The position numbers and the translations under genes are program-made. Under the pieces are notes generated by a model, which made no database searches, was not told the DNA's origin, and saw only the letters and a list, made by a program, of their open reading frames with translations. Shown here piece by piece: positions 7,957 to 18,863 of a stretch of 64,000 bases of DNA. This DNA is from Rhizobium sp. BK399 (GTDB lineage Bacteria > Pseudomonadota > Alphaproteobacteria > Rhizobiales > Rhizobiaceae): assembly GCF_014194695.1 (NCBI RefSeq), contig NZ_JACIAH010000001.1, forward strand, positions 62,001 through 126,000, in the 5' to 3' direction. Positions within the stretch are counted from its first letter, which is position 1; each line of letters starts with the position of its first letter.

Positions 7957-9192
7957 ATGTTGTCGCGTCTCGTCCTTGGCCTCGGCTTGCTGTCGGCCAC
8001 TGCATTGGTGCACCCCGCGCTCGCGGCGGATGCACGCACGCTGCAAATCTTCGTTTCGAAGGATGCGCAGTCGCTCACGCTCTACGACGGCGCCGAGGTT
8101 GTAGCGACCTCCAAAGTGTCGACGGGCAAACCAGGGCATACGACGCCGAGCGGCATCTTTTCCGTCATTGAGAAGCAGAAATATCACGAATCCAACATCT
8201 ATTCGGCTGCGCCGATGCCGTTCATGCAGCGACTGACCTGGTCTGGCATTGCACTTCACGAGTCGAACGCAGTGCCGCGCTACCCTGCATCGCACGGTTG
8301 CGTTCGCATGCCGGCAACCTTCGCCAAGCAGCTCTACAAGATGACGGCGATGGGGGTGCCGGTTGTCATAACCGACGCCGAATTGACACCTGAAGCAATC
8401 GATCATCCGACGCTCTTCCGGCCGGACACGCCGGCGTCCCCAGCGCTGCTGTCCGATGCTGCCCTGCGACCAGCGATCGGGCAGATGCCCGTTCAGGTCG
8501 CCATGAACGACGTCGAAATGTCGTCTCACGAGACCCCGACCGCAACCAGGCCTGAAAACGACACGCCGATCCGCATTCTCATAACGCGCCGCAGTCAACG
8601 AGAGGAAGTCCTCGACCTCCAAACCTACCTCAACGAGCTGGGATTTGCAGTGGGTGAACCCGACGGTCTCCTCGGCACGGCGACGCTGCAGGCGATCAGC
8701 GATTTCAGGTTGAAGTATCCGGTTGAACCGACGGCAGACAAGTCACCAATGAGTGACACCCTCCTCAAGGCCGTCTATGCCGCGGCTGGCAAGGGAACGC
8801 CACCGAACGGCGTCATCATGATCCGCCAAGGATTCCAGCCCGTTCTTGAAGAGCCGATCTCGATCGCAAACCCCGGCCTCGCGCTCGGCACGCATTTCTT
8901 CTTTGTCCATGACGTCGATTTCGAAACCGGCTCGGCGGCCTGGATGGGTACGACCCTTCCCAACACACTCTCGCGCGCGACCATGACAAGGCTTGGTATT
9001 AGCAGTCTCGAGAGCTCGATCATATCGGGCACGCCGATCGCCAACGCATTAAACCGTATCGATATTCCGGAGGAGACGCGACACAAGATCAACGCGATGT
9101 TGACCTCAGGATCAACATTGACGATCTCCGATACCGGCCTCGGACCCGAGACCGGCAAGGGAACGGACTTCATTACCCTCACAAGGGGTTGA
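7957..9192 (+). CDS. L,D-transpeptidase with peptidoglycan-binding domain
   Basis: A 411-aa exported enzyme. A signal peptide (MLSRLVLGLGLLSATALVH, cleavage near ALA-AD) is followed by a YkuD domain with the catalytic SHGCVRM at about residues 112-118. A peptidoglycan-binding_1 repeat follows (LDLQTYLNELGFAVGEPDGL, about 220-240), and a C-terminal region of about 140 aa was not recognised. Rhizobiales use such enzymes to make 3-3 cross-links at the growing pole. An upstream TTG at 7948 is in frame, but ATG 7957 begins the signal peptide. The stop lies 2 bases from the dnaE stop on the other strand. Confidence 0.9.
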   Translation: MLSRLVLGLGLLSATALVHPALAADARTLQIFVSKDAQSLTLYDGAEVVATSKVSTGKPGHTTPSGIFSVIEKQKYHESNIYSAAPMPFMQRLTWSGIALHESNAVPRYPASHGCVRMPATFAKQLYKMTAMGVPVVITDAELTPEAIDHPTLFRPDTPASPALLSDAALRPAIGQMPVQVAMNDVEMSSHETPTATRPENDTPIRILITRRSQREEVLDLQTYLNELGFAVGEPDGLLGTATLQAISDFRLKYPVEPTADKSPMSDTLLKAVYAAAGKGTPPNGVIMIRQGFQPVLEEPISIANPGLALGTHFFFVHDVDFETGSAAWMGTTLPNTLSRATMTRLGISSLESSIISGTPIANALNRIDIPEETRHKINAMLTSGSTLTISDTGLGPETGKGTDFITLTRG

Positions 9193-9194
9193 CG

Positions 9195-12695
<3,501 letters not shown>

Positions 12696-12775
12696 AACAT
12701 GCCTTCCGATCACCTGAATCAATCAGGTCTATTCTCAGCATTGAGGGGTCGATGTCCAGAGAAGCGATCGGGTTC

Positions 12776-12800
12776 GGACCGCATGGCAGCCATGCGGTCC
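12776..12800 (-). terminator. Hairpin ending the small SOS transcript
   Basis: An 11-bp perfect stem (GGACCGCATGG with CCATGCGGTCC) and a 3-base loop, 10 bases after the stop of the 28-aa gene. There is no U run, so termination is inferred from stem strength. Confidence 0.5.
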
Positions 12801-12809
12801 CCTGAATTC

Positions 12810-12896
12810 TTACATTGCCATGCAGATCAGCGAGAAGCTGGCAACGAACATTGCGATGGAGGTGAATGCTGCGATATCACGGATCATGTCAGTCAT
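12810..12896 (-). CDS. SOS-controlled 28-aa single-helix membrane protein
   Basis: Twenty-eight codons. The charged start MTDMIRD is followed by about 20 hydrophobic residues ending in SLICMAM, long enough to cross the inner membrane once. AGGAG lies 8 bases before the ATG. Upstream, TTGACA-17-CAAACT has a perfect LexA box in its spacer, and a strong hairpin follows the stop, so this is a compact one-gene SOS unit of about 140 bases. Size, topology and control match the design of SidA (29 aa), the LexA-repressed Caulobacter protein that blocks division by binding FtsW. I do not claim sequence homology. It is too short for most gene finders. Confidence 0.7.
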   Translation of the reverse strand: MTDMIRDIAAFTSIAMFVASFSLICMAM

Positions 12897-12923
12897 TTGG
12901 CTCTCCTGTTCTCTTATGTTTTC

Positions 12924-12952
12924 AGTTTGTTCCGCTCTTGTTCTATTGTCAA
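12924..12952 (-). promoter_or_regulatory. Promoter with perfect SOS box for the 28-aa gene
   Basis: On the minus strand, TTGACA (12947-12952), a 17-base spacer and CAAACT (12924-12929). The spacer and -10 edge contain GAACAAGAGCGGAAC (12929-12943), the reverse complement of GTTC-N7-GTTC. The LexA site therefore covers the polymerase site. The divergent gene at 13000 could be affected too. Confidence 0.75.
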
Positions 12953-12999
12953 CAGGATTCTTTTCCGCTCTGCTGGCTGCATGGCACGGGGAGAAAAGC

Positions 13000-13584
13000 A
13001 TGCTTAAGTTTGTCTTAATTGTTGGATTGGCTTGGTCGGCAGCGTTTACCGCTCGGGCCGAACAAATCGATCCCGCGCGCATCATTGACGCGACGACGGG
13101 CGATTGGGACGGCGACGGGCATGAGGATCTCGCGCTGCTGGTTGCTCCGGAAGATGACGCCAGCGACGATCAGATCGGCATCTACCTTTACCTTCGCGAC
13201 AGCGATCACGAGCTTCTGCGACTTTCGCTTACCGCGCCCGACAAGATTTGGGGCAGCACCAATGCCAATGGCGTCTTCGGGCAGGAACCGTCATTGAAAG
13301 CCATTGGCAAATCCTCGATCGCCATCCACTCACAGAACAGTGCGATCGGACGCGACCGCTGGGACCAGACGCTGACAGTGGCCTACCGCAACGAGCAGTT
13401 TGTCGTCGCCGGCTATACCTACAATCACTACGACACGCTCGACCCGAATGCCGCCGGCTCCTGCGACTACAACGCGTTGACCGGGAAGTTGCAGAAGGAT
13501 GGCAAGGACGTCAAAGCCGAGCCACGTGTCCTCCCGATCGCTGAATGGAACAACGAGACCGGGCAATCCATCTGCGGCCAGTGA
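13000..13584 (+). CDS. Exported hypothetical protein with Asp-rich repeat
   Basis: A 194-aa protein. A clear signal peptide (MLKFVLIVGLAWSAAFTARA) precedes DWDGDGHEDLALLV, an FG-GAP/VCBS-like calcium-loop sequence near residue 38. The rest is beta-rich with two late Cys residues (about 158 and 192), so it is probably a periplasmic propeller-fragment protein of unknown role. GGGGAGAAAAGC precedes ATG 13000; the longer open frame from 12820 lacks a start signal and overlaps the small SOS gene. It lies between two LexA boxes. Confidence 0.75.
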   Translation: MLKFVLIVGLAWSAAFTARAEQIDPARIIDATTGDWDGDGHEDLALLVAPEDDASDDQIGIYLYLRDSDHELLRLSLTAPDKIWGSTNANGVFGQEPSLKAIGKSSIAIHSQNSAIGRDRWDQTLTVAYRNEQFVVAGYTYNHYDTLDPNAAGSCDYNALTGKLQKDGKDVKAEPRVLPIAEWNNETGQSICGQ

Positions 13585-13589
13585 AGCAT

Positions 13590-13604
13590 GTTCCCTTTTT
13601 GTTC
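13590..13604 (+). promoter_or_regulatory. SOS box upstream of the DUF5680 gene
   Basis: GTTCCCTTTTTGTTC, a perfect GTTC-N7-GTTC LexA box, 50 bases before ATG 13655. A clear -35/-10 pair was not resolved around it. The GAGGGGG ribosome binding site follows at about 13640. Confidence 0.65.
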
Positions 13605-13654
13605 TTTACAACTGGCAGTCTTTTTGAGACGTTGCCGAACGAGGGGGATAGGTC

Positions 13655-14119
13655 ATGGATATTGCTGCATTGAACCGGTTCATCGTTGAGGCGAAGGCCC
13701 GTACCTATGTTGGCGGCGGAACCCCTGCACCCGCCTGCCGGACAGGATCGCATGACATCGGTTATCAGCGTGGACAGTGGCGCTATCTCGACAGCTATTT
13801 CGGCGGCGCCGATTTCGCCGGGCAAGAAGTGGTTTGGCTGGACGGCGAACCGGTCTGGGCGATGAACTACTTCGGACGCATCGTCGAGCATTCGTTGATC
13901 GACGGGAAAAGAGCGGGAACGGTGATTAAGGCTGCACTGTCAAAAATGTATGCCGAGTACCGACGTTTTCTCGGCGGCATGGAATTCGAGCATGCTTTCG
14001 GTTTCTATGCCGATCAAAACACAGGCGACTGCAGCCATTTCAGCGGTCGTGAAGTGATCGTCGTGAATGAGCGCAGGGCCTATGAACTGGACTACCGTGG
14101 CGGTCTCATCCAGCCCTGA
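13655..14119 (+). CDS. DUF5680 domain protein, likely SOS-regulated
   Basis: A 154-aa soluble protein. The core WRYLDSYFGGADFAGQEVVW followed by PVWAMNYFG is the DUF5680 signature. That domain is often attached to transcription regulators of the XRE type; here it stands alone without a DNA-binding part. Function unknown. GAGGGGG lies before the ATG. A perfect LexA box 50 bases upstream puts it in the damage response. Its stop codon abuts the stop of lolD on the other strand. Confidence 0.8.
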   Translation: MDIAALNRFIVEAKARTYVGGGTPAPACRTGSHDIGYQRGQWRYLDSYFGGADFAGQEVVWLDGEPVWAMNYFGRIVEHSLIDGKRAGTVIKAALSKMYAEYRRFLGGMEFEHAFGFYADQNTGDCSHFSGREVIVVNERRAYELDYRGGLIQP

Positions 14120-14803
14120 TCAGAAATCCACGACCTTGCCGTCGGTGATCGTGACGCGGCGGTCCATGCGCCCGGCGAGTTCATGATTATGGGTGGCGAT
14201 GAGTGCCGCCAGGCCTGATTGGCGCACCAGCGCCTCCAGTGCGTCAAAGACATAGCTCGCCGTTTCTGGATCGAGGTTGCCCGTTGGCTCATCCGCCAGA
14301 AGCAGGCTTGGCGCATTGGCGACGGCACGGGCAATCGCCACGCGCTGTTGCTCGCCACCGGAAAGCTCCCCGGGGCGGTGCGCACCGCGATGGCCGATAC
14401 GCATGTAGTCGAGCAACTGGCCGGCTCGTTCCTTCGCCTCCTTGCGCGGCAACCCGGCGATCATCTGCGGCATCATGATATTCTCGATCGCAGAGAATTC
14501 CGGCAGCAGGTGATGGAACTGGTAGACGAATCCGATTTCGCTACGGCGGATCGCCGTACGCTTATCATCCGGCAAACCGTCACAGGCATTTCCGTTGATG
14601 ACAACCTCGCCGCCATCGGGATGCTCGAGCAGGCCAGCAACGTGCAAAAGCGTCGACTTGCCGGTCCCTGATGGAGCGACGAGCGCAACGATTTCGCCGC
14701 TGTTGAGCGTGAAATCGGCACCCTTCAAGATCGAGAGCAGCGTCTCGCCCTGGCCATAGTGGCGCTCGACGCCGGAAAGCTTGAGAACGGGATTCCGCTT
14801 CAT
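14120..14803 (-). CDS. lolD: Lipoprotein-releasing ABC transporter ATPase
   Basis: A 227-aa ATPase. Walker A is APSGTGKST, the signature is LSGGEQQR, Walker B is [12 protein letters not shown] and the H-loop is IATHNHEL. It powers extraction of outer-membrane lipoproteins from the inner membrane with the LolC/E permease encoded just upstream. ATG 14803 ([19 protein letters not shown]) lies 14 bases after the lolC stop. A 21-codon upstream extension in the same frame overlaps lolC and is rejected. Confidence 0.93.
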   Translation of the reverse strand: MKRNPVLKLSGVERHYGQGETLLSILKGADFTLNSGEIVALVAPSGTGKSTLLHVAGLLEHPDGGEVVINGNACDGLPDDKRTAIRRSEIGFVYQFHHLLPEFSAIENIMMPQMIAGLPRKEAKERAGQLLDYMRIGHRGAHRPGELSGGEQQRVAIARAVANAPSLLLADEPTGNLDPETASYVFDALEALVRQSGLAALIATHNHELAGRMDRRVTITDGKVVDF

Positions 14804-14817
14804 GAAGAGAGCATTCC

Positions 14818-16125
14818 TTATTCGTAGCGCAGGGCTTGCACGGGATCGAGCTTGGAGGCTCGCCATGCCGGAAAGATCGTCGCGATGAAGGACAGCGTCA
14901 ACGCCATGATCACCACGGACATGGTCTCGCTGAAGCTCATCTCGGCGGGCAGTTGGCTGAGGAAATAGAGCTGCGGGTCAAACAGCACCGTGCCGGACAC
15001 CCAAGAGAAAAACTCGCGGATCTTCTCGATATTGACGCAAACAAGAACCCCGAGCAGCACACCGGCGAGCGTCCCAACGAGGCCAATGGCAGCGCCCGTC
15101 ATAAAGAAGATGCGCATGATCGCGCCAGAGCTCGCGCCCATCGTCCGCAGGATCGCGATGTCACTGCCCTTGTCCTTCACCAGCATGATGAGGCCGGAAA
15201 TGATGTTCAGCGCCGCAACGAGGACGATGAGCGTCAGGATCATGAACATCACGTTCCGCTCGACCTGCAGCGCGGAGAAGAAGGTCTGGTTGCGCTGGCG
15301 CCAGTCAGTAATCGCAATCTGGCGGCCCGCGGCGGCCTCCACCTTCGGCCGCATATTGTCAATGTCGTCGGGATTGTCGACGAAGAGTTCGATGGATTGA
15401 ACCAGCCCCTCGGCATTGAAATAGAGCTGCGCTTCCTCAAGCGGCATATAGATGATCGTCGCGTCGTATTCCGACATGCCGATCTCGAAGATACCGGAGA
15501 CCTTGTAGGACTTGACCCGTGGGTTTACACCCATCGGCGTGACATCACCTTCCGGTGATATCAGCGTGATGGTGTCACCTGCCTGAAGGCCGAGCTGTGT
15601 CGCCATACCCGAGCCGATAAGGACACCCTGTCCCGCGGCAAAACCGACAAGATCGCCGGACTTGATGTTGCCCGAGACCGTCTTAACCTTTTCAAGGTCC
15701 TCGGGCCGGATGCCGCGCACCAGAGCGCCCGTGCCCGCACCGCCCTGACCTGAGGCCAGGGTCTGGCCCTCGACCAGCGGCAGAGCAAGCTTTATGCCCG
15801 GCACGCCGGCAAGCTTGTCGGTCAGCGCCGGATAATCGTTGAACGGCGTATCGACCGGCTGAACGATCATGTGACCGTTGATGCCGAGAATGCGGGAGAT
15901 CAGTTCCGTCCGGAAGCCGTTCATGACAGCCATGACGATGATGAGCGTAGCAACCCCAAGCATGATGCCGATGAAGGAAAAGCCGGCGATCACCGAAATG
16001 AACGCTTCCTTGCGGCGGGCGCGCAGATAGCGCCACGCCACAAGCCGTTCGAAGGCGGAAAATGGCCGGCTGGCCGGCGCCGAGCCGGATTTAGAACCCT
16101 GCTGGCTCACCGCTACATCTGCCAT
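14818..16125 (-). CDS. lolC: Lipoprotein-releasing ABC transporter permease
   Basis: A 435-aa FtsX/MacB-type permease. One helix near residues 45-65 ([20 protein letters not shown]) is followed by a large periplasmic MacB-like domain, then three helices near residues 295-430. The [15 protein letters not shown] start is typical of LolC/LolE. Most alphaproteobacteria have a single such permease acting as a homodimer. It lies 16 bases after proS and 14 before lolD, so the three form one operon. Confidence 0.93.
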   Translation of the reverse strand: MADVAVSQQGSKSGSAPASRPFSAFERLVAWRYLRARRKEAFISVIAGFSFIGIMLGVATLIIVMAVMNGFRTELISRILGINGHMIVQPVDTPFNDYPALTDKLAGVPGIKLALPLVEGQTLASGQGGAGTGALVRGIRPEDLEKVKTVSGNIKSGDLVGFAAGQGVLIGSGMATQLGLQAGDTITLISPEGDVTPMGVNPRVKSYKVSGIFEIGMSEYDATIIYMPLEEAQLYFNAEGLVQSIELFVDNPDDIDNMRPKVEAAAGRQIAITDWRQRNQTFFSALQVERNVMFMILTLIVLVAALNIISGLIMLVKDKGSDIAILRTMGASSGAIMRIFFMTGAAIGLVGTLAGVLLGVLVCVNIEKIREFFSWVSGTVLFDPQLYFLSQLPAEMSFSETMSVVIMALTLSFIATIFPAWRASKLDPVQALRYE

Positions 16126-16141
16126 CCTGCCTCCTGCCTTC

Positions 16142-17464
16142 TCAGCCCAAGAGCTTGTTGATCGCCGCGTCGATGGTCATCGTTTCGCGGGCGCCTGTCT
16201 TGCGGTCCTTCACTTCGACTTCGCCGCTCGCGACCGCACGCGGGCCGGCAATGATCTGCACCGGAACGCCGATCAGGTCGGCGGTCGCAAACTTCGTTCC
16301 GGCGCGGTCGTCCGTATCGTCGTAGAGGACGTCCTTGCCGGCGTTCGACAGCGCCGCATAGATCTTCTCGCAGGCAGCATCGCACGCCGCATCACCGGCC
16401 TTCATGTTGATCACCACTGCATCGAACGGCGCGACCGACGCCGGCCAGATGATTCCATTCTCATCATGCGATGCTTCGATGATGGCGGGAACAAGGCGAG
16501 TTGGGCCAATCCCGTAGGAACCCATGTGGACTGTATGCTCCTTGCCATCCGGACCCTGCACCTTCGCGCCCATCGGCTCGGAATACTTCGTGCCGAAGTA
16601 GAAGATGTGGCCGACTTCGATACCGCGGGCCGAGAGGCGATCGCTCTCAGGAATGGCATCGAATGCGGCCTCGTCGTGCATCTCGGAGGTAGCGGCATAA
16701 ACCGACGTCCACTTGTCGAAGATTGCCTGCATGCCGGCGACGTCGTCGAAGTCGATATCGGCTGCCGGAATGTCGAAGTTCACGAAATCGCGGTGCGAGA
16801 ATACTTCCGACTCGCCGGTGTCGGCGAGAATGATGAACTCGTGGCTGTGATTGCCACCGATCGGGCCGGTGTCGGCACGCATTGGAATGGCGCGCAGACC
16901 AAGGCGGTCAAAGGTGCGCAGGTAGGCCGCGAACATCTTGTTGTAGGAGTGGACTGCGTCTTCCTTGGTCAGATCGAAGGAATACGCGTCCTTCATCATG
17001 AATTCGCGCGAGCGCATGGTACCGAAACGCGGACGGATCTCGTCGCGGAACTTCAGCTGGATATGGTACAGGTTGAGCGGCAGGCTCTTGTAGGATTTCA
17101 CGTAAGACCGGAAAATATCCGTGACCATTTCCTCGTTCGTCGGACCATACAGCATCGGGCGATCCTGGCGATCCTTGATGCGCAGCATTTCCTTGCCATA
17201 GGCGTCGTAGCGCCCGCTTTCCTGCCAGAGTTCGGCAGATTGCAGCGTCGGCATCGACAGTTCGATCGCACCGGCGCGGTTCTGCTCATCGCGAATGATG
17301 TTGTTGACCTTGTCGAGCACGCGCTTGCCGAGCGGCAACCAGGAATAGATGCCCTGCGACTGCTGCCGGATCATGCCGGCGCGCAGCATCAGCCGGTGAG
17401 AGACGATCTCCGCCTCCTTGGGATTTTCCTTCAGGATGGGCATGAAATAGCGAGACAGGCGCAT
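16142..17464 (-). CDS. proS: Prolyl-tRNA synthetase
   Basis: A 440-aa class II aminoacyl-tRNA synthetase. It charges tRNA-Pro and has the class II motifs (motif 2 around [21 protein letters not shown], motif 3 around GSYGIGPTR). It is the short alphaproteobacterial form without the editing insertion found in the 570-aa enteric enzyme. [13 protein letters not shown] is the family start; 18 further codons upstream are open. The gene heads the proS-lolC-lolD operon. Confidence 0.96.
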   Translation of the reverse strand: MRLSRYFMPILKENPKEAEIVSHRLMLRAGMIRQQSQGIYSWLPLGKRVLDKVNNIIRDEQNRAGAIELSMPTLQSAELWQESGRYDAYGKEMLRIKDRQDRPMLYGPTNEEMVTDIFRSYVKSYKSLPLNLYHIQLKFRDEIRPRFGTMRSREFMMKDAYSFDLTKEDAVHSYNKMFAAYLRTFDRLGLRAIPMRADTGPIGGNHSHEFIILADTGESEVFSHRDFVNFDIPAADIDFDDVAGMQAIFDKWTSVYAATSEMHDEAAFDAIPESDRLSARGIEVGHIFYFGTKYSEPMGAKVQGPDGKEHTVHMGSYGIGPTRLVPAIIEASHDENGIIWPASVAPFDAVVINMKAGDAACDAACEKIYAALSNAGKDVLYDDTDDRAGTKFATADLIGVPVQIIAGPRAVASGEVEVKDRKTGARETMTIDAAINKLLG

Positions 17465-17712
17465 GGCGAATTCCAGAGCTGTTGAGACACCGCATGGCGC
17501 GGAATCGAAGGCGTTCACAAATATTGGCAGCGTTCATAACTGCTTCGTGAAAGGAAAGAAACCCGCGACGGACTTAAGCGGCCTTCCGTTAAAGCATGTT
17601 CGCACTTGCGAAGCAGACAATCTAAGAAAAAGGCGAAATTATAATGGCTTGTGCGAAATTCTTATCAACAGAAAAAAATTGCTGAAGTGTAGCAAAAATG
17701 CAAAAAAAGCTG

Positions 17713-17741
17713 ATGACAAAGCCCATTCTTTGAGCTAGTTT
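17713..17741 (+). promoter_or_regulatory. Putative promoter of the alpha-r9 sRNA
   Basis: ATGACA (17713-17718), a 17-base spacer and TAGTTT (17736-17741). This would start RNA near 17748. Confidence 0.45.
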
Positions 17742-17747
17742 TAGCCC

Positions 17748-17892
17748 ACAAAACAGGCAAGGAGCTCAAATCCTTGTCGATTTCGCGGTCAAGTCTTGGG
17801 AGGATCAGATCTTAGGCGCGCTCGTCGCAGCCCCGGCAACGGATAAGGATCACGCGATACTTAAAACAAGGCTTTTAGCCTTGTTTTTTTTT
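17748..17892 (+). ncRNA. alpha-r9 family small RNA (Smr9C-like)
   Basis: A transcript of about 145 bases fits between a promoter-like element and a clear terminator (10-bp stem AAAACAAGGC/GCCTTGTTTT, then U9). It includes the internal GGGAGGATC. In Sinorhizobium meliloti the trans-sRNA Smr9C, founder of the alpha-r9 family, sits in exactly this place between proS and the DUF1467 gene SMc01933. Identity is therefore inferred from position, length and terminator, not from an alignment. The stretch before it, 17465-17712, is A+T-rich and shows no gene. Confidence 0.75.
17863..17892 (+). terminator. Terminator of the alpha-r9 sRNA
   Basis: Stem AAAACAAGGC (17863-17872) with GCCTTGTTTT (17878-17887), loop TTTTA, then a U run. 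It also reads as a weaker terminator on the minus strand. Confidence 0.85.
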
Positions 17893-17984
17893 GCTTTTTA
17901 TTACTCCAAACAGCCCGATGAATTGGGCCTTCTAACGTAAAGCAATGTCCATATCACGTTACGGCAACTCCATGCCGCAACTTG

Positions 17985-18002
17985 ATGACAGGTGTATGAC
18001 AG
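17985..18002 (-). promoter_or_regulatory. Perfect Pho box pointing toward alpha-r9
   Basis: The minus strand reads CTGTCATACACCTGTCAT, an exact CTGTCAT-N4-CTGTCAT PhoB site. No protein gene lies downstream on this strand before the bidirectional hairpin at 17863-17887, so a PhoB-activated RNA of about 100 bases is possible. A good -10 box was not found. Confidence 0.6.
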
Positions 18003-18040
18003 TCGAAATCCGCATTCGCCCAAAAACTGGGCAAACGCCC

Positions 18041-18322
18041 TTAGACATTTGAGAACGAAGGGCCGATTTGTGGTAGGGCGTCGAAACCCCATCCGAAGTA
18101 ATTCGAAGCGATATACCAGAGAGCATATATGATGGCGGAAATGAGCGTCGTCATCGAAAAAACGAAGACAGCCCTAAAGCGGGTCGGCGCGCTGTGAACC
18201 GTTCCCAGCACGATGTCGTTGTCTTCCGCTTGTGTGCGCAGACCGATCGGGAGAACGGCAAAGAGCGTCATCCACCACACGATAAAGTAGACGGCGAAGC
18301 CCTGTAGAAATATCTGCAGCAT
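18041..18322 (-). CDS. DUF1467 family membrane protein
   Basis: A 93-aa protein with two transmembrane helices (about residues 5-27 and 55-75) and the GLRTQAED motif between them, the hallmark of DUF1467. Function unknown; in many alphaproteobacteria it is the last gene of the nuo-birA-rnj-mce cluster, as here. It starts 133 bases after the mce stop. It corresponds in position to SMc01933 of S. meliloti. Confidence 0.88.
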   Translation of the reverse strand: MLQIFLQGFAVYFIVWWMTLFAVLPIGLRTQAEDNDIVLGTVHSAPTRFRAVFVFSMTTLISAIIYALWYIASNYFGWGFDALPQIGPSFSNV

Positions 18323-18455
18323 CGAATTGTCCCGCTAGGCTCTCTGCGACGATCGCAATTGCCGTGCTTATAAGCCGAAATACCGGCCAACTCAAAGCCG
18401 CTTTCAGGCACCTTGCCGACTTTCGGCATTTTCGGTCACTCTGCCGCAGGCCTGC

Positions 18456-18860
18456 TCAGACCTGCTCGAGCTCGATCAGGGTGCCGAAGAAATCCTTCGG
18501 ATGCAGGAAGAGCACCGGCTTTCCGTGCGCGCCGATCTTGGGCTCGCCGGCGCCAAGCACCCTCGCCCCACCTTGGATCAACTGGTCGCGGGCCGCGAGG
18601 ATATCGCCAACCTCGTAGCAAATATGGTGCATCCCGCCGGACGGGTTCTTGTCCAGAAAGGCAGCAATCGGCGAGTCCGTTCCCAGCGGCTGCAGCAGTT
18701 CGACCTTCGTGTTCGGCAACTCAACGAAGACAACGGTAACGCCGTGTTCCGGCAGAGCTTGCGGGGCCGAAACGGTCGCGCCTAGCGTATCGCGGTATGA
18801 CGCCGTTGCGGCCGCAAGGTCGGGAACTGCAATAGCGACATGGTTGACCCGACCGAGCAT
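18456..18860 (-). CDS. mce: Methylmalonyl-CoA epimerase
   Basis: A 134-aa vicinal-oxygen-chelate protein. It interconverts (R)- and (S)-methylmalonyl-CoA in propionate and branched-chain amino acid breakdown, feeding methylmalonyl-CoA mutase. MLGRVNHVAIAVPDL gives the first metal-binding His; GGMHHICYEV and TLIELEQV supply the other His and Glu ligands. It starts 3 bases after the RNase J stop, so it is translated from the same mRNA. Confidence 0.92.
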   Translation of the reverse strand: MLGRVNHVAIAVPDLAAATASYRDTLGATVSAPQALPEHGVTVVFVELPNTKVELLQPLGTDSPIAAFLDKNPSGGMHHICYEVGDILAARDQLIQGGARVLGAGEPKIGAHGKPVLFLHPKDFFGTLIELEQV

Positions 18861-18863
18861 CCG

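Noticed and set aside
17901..18092. 63-codon minus-strand frame in the proS-DUF1467 gap
   Set aside because: It overlaps the DUF1467 3' end in another frame, spans the Pho box and lacks a ribosome binding site.
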